A DNA stretch of 15,217 nucleotides from Bacteriovoracaceae bacterium (GTDB lineage Bacteria; Bdellovibrionota; Bacteriovoracia; Bacteriovoracales; Bacteriovoracaceae). Location: NCBI GenBank assembly GCA_947448095.1, contig CANFNN010000034.1:1-15217 (forward strand), written 5' to 3'. A program made the translations under genes and the position numbers. The stretch's first letter is position 1. Each line of letters opens with the position of its first letter. The notes beneath the pieces were generated by a model. The model did not search any database. It had not been told where the DNA came from and saw only the letters and a program-made list of their open reading frames with translations. Positions 1 to 7,013 of this stretch are shown piece after piece.

Positions 1-526
1 CATAGCTCATTCCTCCGATACGGGCATAAGTAGTGGTCAAACGCATACCACACATGGATTCAATCATTGTGTAGGCTTCTTCACGCCAATGAACGAGCAA
101 AAAGAAAATGGTCATAGCACCAATATCGAGAGCATTCGCAGCAACACAAACAATGTGGTCGATGATGCGTGAAAGCTCCATACAAATGACACGAATATAC
201 TGGCAACGCTCAGTTGGCGAAATGTTCATCACATTTTCAACTGCCATGGCATAGGCAATATTGTTATTGAGTGCAGAACAATAATTTAAGCGATCAGTAT
301 AAACCATCCACTGATGATAAGTTTTATCTTCGCCTAGTTTCTCTATCCCACGGTGGAGATATCCAATTTCGCAAGATGCATCTTCAATCGTCTCACCGTT
401 AATACGACACATAACTCTGAGAGTTCCGTGCATAGCTGGGTGATGTGGACCTAAATTGATAAGGACGTTTGGATTATAAAAATCATTCAAACGATGTACG
501 TCTGTTTCTAAGTCTTTTACTGACAT
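1..526 (-). CDS. nuoD: NADH-quinone oxidoreductase subunit D, N-terminal part (cut by window edge)
   Basis: This is the 49-kDa subunit of respiratory complex I, in the peripheral arm near the quinone site. I translated the minus strand from the ATG at 526-524 and found 175 open codons to the window edge, so only the N-terminal part is present. The family's conserved start is clear: GPHHPAMHGTLR at about residues 26-37 and EIGYLHRGIEKL at about 53-64, followed by the TDRLNY region near residue 77. The start codon lies one base past the nuoC stop. An AGGTGAG Shine-Dalgarno sequence sits inside the end of nuoC, which supports this start and coupling to nuoC. NuoC and NuoD are separate genes here, unlike the fused nuoCD of E. 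coli. The family call is secure. Whether the remainder is intact cannot be seen. Confidence 0.95.
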   Translation of the reverse strand, partial: MSVKDLETDVHRLNDFYNPNVLINLGPHHPAMHGTLRVMCRINGETIEDASCEIGYLHRGIEKLGEDKTYHQWMVYTDRLNYCSALNNNIAYAMAVENVMNISPTERCQYIRVICMELSRIIDHIVCVAANALDIGAMTIFFLLVHWREEAYTMIESMCGMRLTTTYARIGGMSY

Positions 527-527
527 A

Positions 528-1127
528 TTATTTCTCACCTTCAGCCGCGGCTTGGCTAATCGTGTTTGTCACTTGAAGGGGGCCAGCACCTAAGTGAAAA
601 TCGATATTATCTTTGAAAGGCTCACGCTGTTTAATTGGATATTCTTTTCTAAGAGGGTAGCCTGTAAAACGCTCATCCATCATGATACGGCGAAGATTGG
701 GATGATTCGCAAAAGTGATTCCATACATGTCGTAGACTTCGCGCTCTAGCCAGTTTGCACCACTATAGAGATCAGAGATAGTCTGAGCAGGCTGATGCTC
801 GCCCAATAAACACTTAACACGAACACGGGTATGAAGCTCAGTTGAATAAAGCTGATAAACCAGAACAAATCGACCTTCGCCGTCTTCCTGATCAACATTA
901 TCATAAGCCGTCACATCAGAAATAAAATCGACTTTAATTTTTTCATCTAGCGTAAACATTTTGACTAAAAGCTTAGCGTCTTCCGGATTTTTTGCCCAAA
1001 GGACAGGCTCAGATAATTTATCCAGTTCAAGTTTTCGATCAGTAGCGTATTTTTCAGTCAGACGAGCAAGTACTAATTTTTGAGTTTCTAGAAAGGCAGC
1101 ATTAGTCGCAAAAGAGTTAGTCTTCAT
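528..1127 (-). CDS. nuoC: NADH-quinone oxidoreductase subunit C (30 kDa)
   Basis: This is the NuoC subunit of the complex I peripheral arm, 199 aa, a normal length for a stand-alone NuoC. The diagnostic 30-kDa signature lies at about residues 127-164: LEREVYDMYG, then NHPNLRRI, MMDERF and GYPLRKEYP. The start ATG (1127-1125) overlaps the nuoB stop by one base as TAATG. An AGGAG Shine-Dalgarno sequence lies about nine bases upstream, inside nuoB. The short tail after residue 165 ends just before nuoD. Order, spacing and strand match a nuoABCD operon read right to left. No missing conserved residues were noticed. Confidence 0.95.
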   Translation of the reverse strand: MKTNSFATNAAFLETQKLVLARLTEKYATDRKLELDKLSEPVLWAKNPEDAKLLVKMFTLDEKIKVDFISDVTAYDNVDQEDGEGRFVLVYQLYSTELHTRVRVKCLLGEHQPAQTISDLYSGANWLEREVYDMYGITFANHPNLRRIMMDERFTGYPLRKEYPIKQREPFKDNIDFHLGAGPLQVTNTISQAAAEGEK

Positions 1128-1729
1128 TATTTTTGCTCCTGCTGGCTTTTGAATTCATTCACATGCTCGGGAGTAACAACGAAGTTTGCTCTAATGTCGG
1201 AGGCCACTTCTTTACGGTAGCTCATGGCATTCATTGCATCCTCTTGGTTTGGACGCTCAGCTGGTTTGCGATCTTCGCCATTTTGAATTTTTTTCTGCAA
1301 GTGCATGATGGCGTACAAAAGTCCTTCAGGTATAGGTGGACAACCAGGCACGTAAACATCAACTGGCATAATTTCATCAATTCCCTGAAGAACTGAATAG
1401 GTATCAAAAATACCACCAGAAGATGAACAGGCACCCATGGCAATAACCCATTTAGGCTCAAGCATTTGATCATAAATTGTTCTGAGAACCGGCGCCATTT
1501 TAGTCGTAATGGTTCCAGCTACAATTAACATATCCGCCTGACGAGGTGAGAATCGAACCACTTCAGCACCAAAACGAGAAAGATCGTAGGTTGCAGAAAT
1601 TGTCGACATCATCTCGATCCCACAGCATGAAGTACCGAATGGCATTGGCCATAATGAGTTTTTTTGGGCCCATTTAGCAGCTTCAGCTAATAGTGTAGGG
1701 TAAAAAATTGAACTTCCGTCTTTAGACAT
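1127..1729 (-). CDS. nuoB: NADH-quinone oxidoreductase subunit B (N2 Fe-S cluster)
   Basis: NuoB carries the terminal [4Fe-4S] cluster N2 that passes electrons to quinone in complex I. The 200-aa protein has all four expected cysteine ligands: tandem Cys35-Cys36 in GTSCCGIEMM, Cys101 in GACSSSGG, and Cys130 in YVPGCPPIPEG. Their spacing equals that recalled for E. coli NuoB. The start ATG at 1729-1727 has a strong purine-rich ribosome site (AAGGGGGAA) just upstream and lies nine bases after the nuoA stop. The C-terminus overlaps the nuoC start by one base. The last 40 residues are charged and less conserved, as is usual for the family. Confidence 0.96.
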   Translation of the reverse strand: MSKDGSSIFYPTLLAEAAKWAQKNSLWPMPFGTSCCGIEMMSTISATYDLSRFGAEVVRFSPRQADMLIVAGTITTKMAPVLRTIYDQMLEPKWVIAMGACSSSGGIFDTYSVLQGIDEIMPVDVYVPGCPPIPEGLLYAIMHLQKKIQNGEDRKPAERPNQEDAMNAMSYRKEVASDIRANFVVTPEHVNEFKSQQEQK

Positions 1730-1738
1730 AATTCCCCC

Positions 1739-2128
1739 TTAGTCCCAGCTCAAAGCACCACGAAGGCGCAGGTAGAGATATCCACCTAAGAGTAGTACAA
1801 AGAATAGGCCCATTTCCAAAAGGATCAACGGACCGTGTTTTAAATAAGTGTGGTATACAAGAGTCCAAGGATACATAAAAACAACCTCGACATCAAAAAT
1901 CAAAAAGACAATTCCGATGAGGTAGTAGCGAACTGAGAATTGTTGATGGGCATCACCTACAGGCTTAACCCCACTTTCATAAGTCTCGTATTTTTTAGCA
2001 GTGGAACCAGAGGCTTTTGTGCCAAATAATTGATTGATACCTGTCATGGAAAAAGTCACGATCAAAGAGATGACAATCAAGACTAGAATAGACAAATAAT
2101 TTAATGAACCTTCGATTGGAAGAGACAT
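1739..2128 (-). CDS. nuoA: NADH-quinone oxidoreductase subunit A
   Basis: This is a small three-helix membrane subunit of complex I and the first gene of the nuo operon. Hydrophobic segments lie at about residues 10-30, 65-85 and 95-115. The family signature YETYESGVKPVGDA, followed by RYYLIGIVFLIFDVE, covers about residues 47-80. I start at the ATG at 2128-2126 (129 aa). An in-frame GTG two codons upstream (2134) would add Met-Phe, but that GTG overlaps the AAGG Shine-Dalgarno sequence, while the ATG has it at a normal five-base spacing. The protein ends in WD, nine bases before nuoB. A consensus-like promoter lies upstream at 2159-2187. Confidence 0.94.
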   Translation of the reverse strand: MSLPIEGSLNYLSILVLIVISLIVTFSMTGINQLFGTKASGSTAKKYETYESGVKPVGDAHQQFSVRYYLIGIVFLIFDVEVVFMYPWTLVYHTYLKHGPLILLEMGLFFVLLLGGYLYLRLRGALSWD

Positions 2129-2131
2129 AAA

Positions 2132-2137
2132 CACCTT
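2132..2137 (-). promoter_or_regulatory. Shine-Dalgarno site that sets the nuoA start
   Basis: On the minus strand AAGGTG is followed by TTT and ATG. The AAGG core ends five bases before the ATG at 2128, and it overlaps the upstream GTG, so the GTG is unlikely to be the main start. Confidence 0.55.
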
Positions 2138-2158
2138 AGTGAAAAAATTAATGCCACA

Positions 2159-2187
2159 AATCTATCACCCAAGGTTCACAAACTCAA
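2159..2187 (-). promoter_or_regulatory. Candidate sigma70-type promoter of the nuo operon
   Basis: Reading the minus strand, TTGAGT (2187-2182) and TAGATT (2164-2159) are separated by exactly 17 bases, each matching the -35 and -10 consensus at four of six positions. Transcription would start near 2152 and give a leader of about 24 bases to the nuoA ATG, including its ribosome site. The call rests on consensus matching by eye alone. Confidence 0.4.
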
Positions 2188-2311
2188 TGATATCGAAGAG
2201 AAATCACAAGTGTTTGACCTGACAAACTCAAAATTTCTTTAGACAAACAAAATTGGTTAACACGCCGTCCAAAAGGATTGGCAAGGGTCAGGACATCAAC
2301 TAACCTAAAGC

Positions 2312-3013
2312 ATGCCAACTAATGCCGAAATACTCCTTGAAGGTTCCTATCTTTATTTTGAAAAAGACGTGAACTATTCCCAAGAAAATTTTAAGCTGAT
2401 TAGATTTCCGGATGCCAAGAGCTACCATATTTACTCAGAAATTCTTTCCCGGGTAGAGAGTGGCGAATTTTTGAAAATTATGGTTCGTTTTGAAATGAAC
2501 GACCATTTTCATCCGACATTTGCCAGGATCGAAAAATCACTCGGAAACCGCTATGCGCAAGAAATATTCCAATTTGACCTTGTCGCCCAAAGGTTAAAGT
2601 ACACTTTCGAAAATTCTAAGGCTTCACAAGATTTTAATTTAAACATTAGTGCAAAGCACTATTTAACCTCGCCTGCGTTTGCGACTTCTGCCATCTTCAC
2701 CTTGTCCAAAAAACTTAACGCAACGGAGCGTACGGCCGTCCCTTTAATTAGTTCTCAAAACGAATGGACCTACGAGCATCCCCCTGAAGAAAAGATTGTG
2801 TTCGCCGAAATAAAAACCAGAGAAGTGACAGATTTTAAACTTAATAATACGTCCCTATCAGCAAGCCACCTTTGTCTTTATGAACAGGATGCCGGAGCGG
2901 GAGCGGCGGAGTCCCCTGTTGAAATTTTTATCAGTAAGCACTACGCACTTCCCTACCAACTCATTCACGGTGATCAAAAAATTGTAATAAAGAATCTTAA
3001 AAAAAATAGTTAG
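2312..3013 (+). CDS. Uncharacterised 233-aa protein, probably beta-rich and cytoplasmic
   Basis: I do not recognise this family. The 233-aa protein has no signal peptide, no membrane segment and no obvious catalytic motif. It alternates hydrophobic and charged residues in a way that suggests mostly beta-strands. Features that can be seen are SRVESGEFLK near residue 46, a hydrophobic-aromatic stretch near 84-97, and a small Gly/Ala patch (AGAGAA) near residue 200. The ATG is the first possible in-frame start, because a TAA lies two codons upstream. No good Shine-Dalgarno sequence precedes it. It is divergent from nuoA and converges on dinG with only four bases between the stop codons, so it is probably transcribed alone. 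Length, lack of stops and coding character support a real gene, but its function is unknown. Confidence 0.75.
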   Translation: MPTNAEILLEGSYLYFEKDVNYSQENFKLIRFPDAKSYHIYSEILSRVESGEFLKIMVRFEMNDHFHPTFARIEKSLGNRYAQEIFQFDLVAQRLKYTFENSKASQDFNLNISAKHYLTSPAFATSAIFTLSKKLNATERTAVPLISSQNEWTYEHPPEEKIVFAEIKTREVTDFKLNNTSLSASHLCLYEQDAGAGAAESPVEIFISKHYALPYQLIHGDQKIVIKNLKKNS

Positions 3014-3017
3014 CTGC

Positions 3018-5873
3018 CTAAACCTTGAAATAATCAGCGATCTCTTGGCAGGCCTTCTCAAGTGGCGCCGAAATAATTTGATAAGGCTCCATTAGTTTCT
3101 GAAACGTTTTTAAGGTGCCGCCCTTCCATTTTTTTACCCTGTTATCAACGAGTAAAATCGCCCCGTGGTCATTTTCGGTCCTTAGCAGCCTTCCAAACTT
3201 TTGATGAAGTGAGCGCGTTCTGTGAGCAAGAAAGTAATCATTAAATTCGTTTCCAAACTTAAATTCAAAGAAGTCTCGACGCTTCTGGATGACTAAGTCC
3301 TGACGGACATCAGGGATTTTATCTACAACAATAAATTGTAGTTTTTCACCGGGGATATCAATTCCCTCACCAAAACTCTCCATACCAATTAAAATCGCAG
3401 CATCCTCACGTTTAAATTCTTCTACAACATTCTTACCAAGCCCCTGAACAAATACCGGTATTTTGCCTTCAAATTCTTTTAAAATAATATCAGTTGCGGC
3501 CTCAAAGCGTAAACGTGATGAGAAAAGTAACAATGTCCTTCCCCCAAGCTTTGAGATCAAAGGATTCACTTGTTTCAGAACGTCCGGAACAAACATCGGA
3601 TCCGAAATATTACGGGTATCTGAACTCAAGTACACTTTTGAATTGTTTTTATAGTCATAAACGGCTTCAAGAAATAATCCCGTCTTAAACCGTTTATCCT
3701 GAGGTAGATAAGTATAGCCAGTCATCCACTCTACACCCTGAACTCCTGAATCTCCTGAGGCATTCCCTAAGGTTGCCGAAGTAAAAACCACAGAGGAGCT
3801 TGTCATCAAAAGTTCGTCGTGAATGCGTTTCCCCACATCAATAGGTGAAGACTCAAGTGCGTAGTTATCATTTTCAGAAAATTTCAGAATAGTTGACCAG
3901 TCATTGGGAAGTTCAAGATAGTGCTTAAAAGCAGCCGTCAATTTATCGAGGGAACCAAAATTGGTTTCGAATACAGTCCAGGCCCTCATCTTTTGAGGCT
4001 CATTTTTAAAATCTTTGTTTTCCCATCTCTCCATGAAAGGCATGAATAATGTGTAAAGACTGGTCAGGATAAAGTGCAAGCTTTCCGCATGATTCAATAT
4101 CGCGGCTGCCAATGGGTCTTTAAGCTCAGACTTTTTGGGTAAAGGTAATTCATTTCCATAAATAGGACTATAACTTGGAAGCTTTTTAAAATAGGCTTCA
4201 ATCACTCCAGGCAAAGCATCAGCGTGATCTTTCATCATGCGCATATTAAACTGAGTTTCCTGACGAATTCGTTGAACGGTATCATCCACTTGAAATTCAT
4301 CTTCCATGCTCGTCAAAAGATAAATCAAGGCTCCCATTCCCTGGGGGAAGTTTTTTTGAAATGATTCAAGGTTTTGATGAGTTACTTCGATACTATAGGC
4401 CTTAGTGGCTTCACTTTCTAAACGGTGGGCCTCATCTACCACGATGTACTGAGGACGAGGTAAACTTCTGGGCCAGTTAAGCATCAAGGCATGGTTACCA
4501 ATAATTAATTGGGCCTCTTTAGCTTCACGAAGTCCCTGAACGTAACTACATTCGTTCACGTACGGGCAGTTCTGGCCAGCACAAGCACGGTAATCCACTG
4601 CAAGGGTGGCTTCTTTTTCTCTGAGTTCTGGATTCAATCTTTTTAAGACGTAAGGAATTTGCTCTCGAGTGAGCTTCTTTTCATAAGGAGCTCTGGAGTT
4701 ATAAAAAAAGATCATTTCAAGGTAAGCTTTGGAAAATGATTCTCCAAAAGATGTTAAAAAGGTGGCTTCAGTATTTTCCTCGCGAAAGATGAGCTCGCAC
4801 AAATGATTATTAGATCCCACCAGACGAATCACTTTCGTTTCGTCCCCAAGATTCATCAAGCGCTTCATTTGCGGGACATCTTTGGCCAGTGCTTGATCCT
4901 GAAGTGTCTTTGTACCAGTTGCAATCAAGCAAGTTTCTTTTTCCGTCTTAGAAAATAAAATTGAAGGTAAGAGATAACCCATCGTTTTCCCTGTCCCTGT
5001 AGGCGCCTGAATGAGAGCATGGATTTTGTTTTTAAAGGCCTGACCTACCCGCAGTGAAAGAGATTCCTGAGCTGCTCGATACCTGTAGTTCGGAAGGATT
5101 TGATTGATTTCTTTTTCTGATCGCAGAATATTTTGGATATTCTGGCCTGAAAAATCTTTGTCAAATTTTAGATCATTTTTTTCTATTATGGCTTCAGACT
5201 TATTAAGGATTAGGAAATGCTTAACGGTTTCAGTGAGATTAAAATCAATTTGATCACTAATCTCGACTAAATCAGAGGGACTAAGTGCAAAGAAGTTTCG
5301 GTACCAGAATTCTTCAGGGAGTGTCTGAAACACTTCAGAAAGCTTCATTCTTAACTCACGGTCTTGATGAGTCAGATAGGTCGAAACCAAAAGTGTCTTC
5401 AATAGATCCCGGGAATCGGCCAATCCTCGGTGCTCTTCTTTGTCGGCAATTCCCAAATAATTAATGAAATATTCCAGATTCAAAGCACTCGCCTCTGGAA
5501 ACAAAAGTGCAAGGTAGAGCATTGAGTCTTGGTAACTTTCTCGCTCTCCATTGTGAGGCAAGCGATCAAAGTAGCGCTTCAAAAAACTTTCTTCAAAAGA
5601 AGCGTTATGCGCTAGTAAGGCATGCCCTTCAAGAGTCAGTAAATCGTTCTCAACTTGCGTCCAAAGGGGAGCACGCTTTAGCTGCTCATTGGTTAGTCCC
5701 GTAAGCTTGGTAATAAAAGAGGAAACAGGATTTTCACAGCGCACGAGAGAAGAGAACGTACGAATTAACTGAGTCCCTTCAAATTGATAAAAACCGACAT
5801 CAATAATCTCATCCGTTCCGGGACTAATTCCAGTCGTTTCAATGTCAATTACTGACCAAAGGCCAAGACCCAT
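3018..5873 (-). CDS. dinG: DinG-type superfamily 2 helicase with N-terminal DEDDh exonuclease domain
   Basis: A 951-aa fusion. Residues about 5-165 form a DnaQ-like 3'-5' exonuclease domain: Exo I VIDIETTG (Asp10, Glu12), Exo II LLAHNASFEE near 87-95, and Exo III HRGLADSRD (His148, Asp153). Residues about 265-950 are an XPD/DinG helicase: Walker A APTGTGKT (290-297), DEAH box (480-483), TSAT (698-701), a GEGIDIPG motif near 835-842, and QKFGRLLR (891-898). Four cysteines (359, 431, 436, 442) sit where XPD/DinG proteins hold a [4Fe-4S] cluster. DinG helicases unwind DNA structures such as R-loops in repair; the role here is inferred. Exo II has Glu94 where an Asp is usual. The start is supported by an AGGA ribosome site eight bases upstream. 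It is monocistronic by layout, divergent from the next operon. Confidence 0.9.
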   Translation of the reverse strand: MGLGLWSVIDIETTGISPGTDEIIDVGFYQFEGTQLIRTFSSLVRCENPVSSFITKLTGLTNEQLKRAPLWTQVENDLLTLEGHALLAHNASFEESFLKRYFDRLPHNGERESYQDSMLYLALLFPEASALNLEYFINYLGIADKEEHRGLADSRDLLKTLLVSTYLTHQDRELRMKLSEVFQTLPEEFWYRNFFALSPSDLVEISDQIDFNLTETVKHFLILNKSEAIIEKNDLKFDKDFSGQNIQNILRSEKEINQILPNYRYRAAQESLSLRVGQAFKNKIHALIQAPTGTGKTMGYLLPSILFSKTEKETCLIATGTKTLQDQALAKDVPQMKRLMNLGDETKVIRLVGSNNHLCELIFREENTEATFLTSFGESFSKAYLEMIFFYNSRAPYEKKLTREQIPYVLKRLNPELREKEATLAVDYRACAGQNCPYVNECSYVQGLREAKEAQLIIGNHALMLNWPRSLPRPQYIVVDEAHRLESEATKAYSIEVTHQNLESFQKNFPQGMGALIYLLTSMEDEFQVDDTVQRIRQETQFNMRMMKDHADALPGVIEAYFKKLPSYSPIYGNELPLPKKSELKDPLAAAILNHAESLHFILTSLYTLFMPFMERWENKDFKNEPQKMRAWTVFETNFGSLDKLTAAFKHYLELPNDWSTILKFSENDNYALESSPIDVGKRIHDELLMTSSSVVFTSATLGNASGDSGVQGVEWMTGYTYLPQDKRFKTGLFLEAVYDYKNNSKVYLSSDTRNISDPMFVPDVLKQVNPLISKLGGRTLLLFSSRLRFEAATDIILKEFEGKIPVFVQGLGKNVVEEFKREDAAILIGMESFGEGIDIPGEKLQFIVVDKIPDVRQDLVIQKRRDFFEFKFGNEFNDYFLAHRTRSLHQKFGRLLRTENDHGAILLVDNRVKKWKGGTLKTFQKLMEPYQIISAPLEKACQEIADYFKV

Positions 5874-5913
5874 GAAGAACGTCCTTTGCGCGAGGTGCTA
5901 TCGAAGAGAACTT

Positions 5914-5942
5914 ACATTATTTAAAGTGCAGACTTTAGTCAA
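5914..5942 (-). promoter_or_regulatory. Candidate promoter of dinG
   Basis: Minus strand TTGACT (5942-5937, five of six consensus) is followed 17 bases later by TAATGT (5919-5914). An alternative -10, AATAAT, lies at 15-base spacing. The predicted start of transcription lies about 30 bases before the dinG ATG. It overlaps the candidate promoter of the divergent operon. Confidence 0.4.
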
Positions 5943-5949
5943 TTATGCT
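5920..5949 (+). promoter_or_regulatory. Weak candidate promoter of the BolA/Grx operon
   Basis: TTTAAA at 5920-5925 and TATGCT at 5944-5949 are 18 bases apart, each with about four of six consensus matches. This would start transcription roughly 30 bases before the ATG at 5985. It lies across the dinG promoter, so the two directions could interfere. The match is low in information. Confidence 0.25.
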
Positions 5950-5984
5950 AGTTTGCATTAATTAGAATTTTTCAATGAGGACAA

Positions 5985-6374
5985 ATGGAAACTTGGTTAA
6001 TGCAAGGTCAATCCCTCGGCATAGTTTTACTCATGCTTGCTGGAATAAGTGTCCGCCGCAATCGAAAGCAACATATCAAAATTATGAGCACTGCCATGAT
6101 TTGGGATATTATTCTGATCCTTCAAATCGAACTTAGTCGGTCTGCAATCCTAAAAGCTTCCAAAGCAATGACTAATCCCTTAATCTTAAATATCCATATC
6201 TCAATTGCTGTTTCAACAGTCATTCTTTATGGCTTCATGGTTTATACGGGCAGAAAACTACTGAATGGAGAAAACGACATCCGTCCTCGTCATAAAGCTT
6301 TAGGATGGACAACTCTCAGCATGAGAATTTTAACTTTTATAACGAGCTTCTGGGCCGTTGTGCCCAAGGAATAG
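5985..6374 (+). CDS. Small four-helix membrane protein, DUF420-like
   Basis: A 129-aa integral membrane protein with four likely transmembrane segments at about residues 7-22, 36-54, 66-88 and 105-126. Three histidines sit in loop-proximal contexts typical of small heme- or oxidase-associated membrane families: His30 in RKQH, His71 in NIHIS, and His103 in RPRHKALGW. The pattern resembles DUF420, whose members often lie near cytochrome oxidase genes, but I recognise it only by layout. The ATG has a GAGGA ribosome site four bases upstream. It is the first gene of a plus-strand operon, and bolA starts two bases after its stop. Its position upstream of an Fe-S/heme gene group fits a redox or heme-related role, which is an inference. 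Confidence 0.8.
   Translation: METWLMQGQSLGIVLLMLAGISVRRNRKQHIKIMSTAMIWDIILILQIELSRSAILKASKAMTNPLILNIHISIAVSTVILYGFMVYTGRKLLNGENDIRPRHKALGWTTLSMRILTFITSFWAVVPKE
6366..6370 (+). promoter_or_regulatory. Shine-Dalgarno site that sets the bolA start
   Basis: AAGGA lies inside the last codons of the upstream membrane-protein gene, six bases before the ATG at 6377. It favours this short start over the ATG at 6305, which would overlap the upstream gene by 70 bases. Confidence 0.6.
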
Positions 6375-6376
6375 GT

Positions 6377-6634
6377 ATGAGTAACGGATTTGAATTTGTT
6401 GAAACAATTATTAAAGCTGGTATACCAGACGCCAAGGTAATGGTTGAGGATATGACTGGAACGCGAGACCATTTGGCAATTACAGTGGTATCAGACGCCT
6501 TCGAAGGAAAGATGTTGTTCCAACAACATCAGATGTTAATGAACCTTTTAAAAGACGAATTAAAAACACGCATTCATGCGGTTAAACTTGAGACCTTTAC
6601 TAAGGCCAAGTACGACCAAGCGAACAAAGGATAA
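6377..6634 (+). CDS. bolA: BolA family protein
   Basis: An 85-aa BolA-fold protein, normal for the family. The hallmark region is HLAITVVSDAFEGK followed by QQHQMLMNLL, then an Ile-His-Ala-Val-Lys-Leu stretch near the C-terminus. The conserved histidine of the FQQHQM segment is the usual site for sharing a cluster with a glutaredoxin. BolA proteins form [2Fe-2S] heterodimers with CGFS monothiol glutaredoxins and take part in Fe-S cluster trafficking or iron sensing. The partner gene follows three bases downstream, which strongly supports the pairing. I chose the ATG at 6377 because an AAGGA sits upstream and the first residues after it match the family start. A longer in-frame ATG at 6305 would run through the preceding gene in another frame. 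Confidence 0.92.
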   Translation: MSNGFEFVETIIKAGIPDAKVMVEDMTGTRDHLAITVVSDAFEGKMLFQQHQMLMNLLKDELKTRIHAVKLETFTKAKYDQANKG

Positions 6635-6637
6635 AAG

Positions 6638-7009
6638 ATGTCTAACTCATTCAATGTGATCAACAGCGAAATTAAAGAAATTTCTTCAAATGATAAGAAC
6701 CAAGACCTTAAAATTCAAATTGAGAATTTACTAGGTAGTTCGAAAGTCGTTCTTTTCATGAAAGGAAATGCTGAAATGCCTCAATGTGGTTTTTCTGCCA
6801 ATTCTGTCGCAATTCTTAAAAACCTGGGTGTCTCATTCAATACTTTCAACATTCTTAACGATGCTGAAATAAGACAAGGCCTTAAAGAATACTCAAACTG
6901 GCCAACTTACCCACAGCTCTACATTAAGGGCCAACTTATAGGCGGCAATGATGTGATCACCGAAATGTATAAGAATGGTGAGCTTCAGGAATTCTTAAAA
7001 AACAATTAA
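6638..7009 (+). CDS. grxD: Monothiol glutaredoxin, Grx4/GrxD type
   Basis: A 123-aa CGFS-type glutaredoxin. The active-site stretch KGNAEMPQCGFS ends with Cys50-Gly-Phe-Ser53, and the glutathione-binding and fold motifs WPTYPQLYIKG (residues 89-99) and GGND (102-105) are intact. Such proteins hold a [2Fe-2S] cluster with glutathione, alone or with BolA, and deliver it to client proteins rather than acting as reductases. A roughly 20-residue polar N-terminal extension precedes the usual start of the domain. An AAAGGA ribosome site overlaps the bolA stop and lies six bases before the ATG. Adjacency to bolA supports function as the cognate partner. Confidence 0.94.
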   Translation: MSNSFNVINSEIKEISSNDKNQDLKIQIENLLGSSKVVLFMKGNAEMPQCGFSANSVAILKNLGVSFNTFNILNDAEIRQGLKEYSNWPTYPQLYIKGQLIGGNDVITEMYKNGELQEFLKNN

Positions 7010-7013
7010 TTAT

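Noticed and set aside
1133..1396. Open frame on the plus strand opposite nuoB
   Set aside because: It is antisense to a strongly conserved gene, with no ribosome site and a composition expected of a shadow frame.
2191..2202. Sigma-28 (FliA-type) promoter reading of the TTCTCTTCGATA repeat
   Set aside because: Only the CGATA core resembles the -10 element, the upstream TAAA-like elements are imperfect, and spacing differs between the two copies.
3005..3030. Bidirectional terminator between the 233-aa gene and dinG
   Set aside because: Only four bases separate the stops, and no stem with a flanking T tract could be drawn on either strand.
6305..6376. Longer N-terminus for BolA starting at the ATG at 6305
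   Set aside because: It lies inside the upstream membrane-protein gene in another frame, the extra 24 residues are not BolA-like, and a good AAGGA precedes the ATG at 6377.
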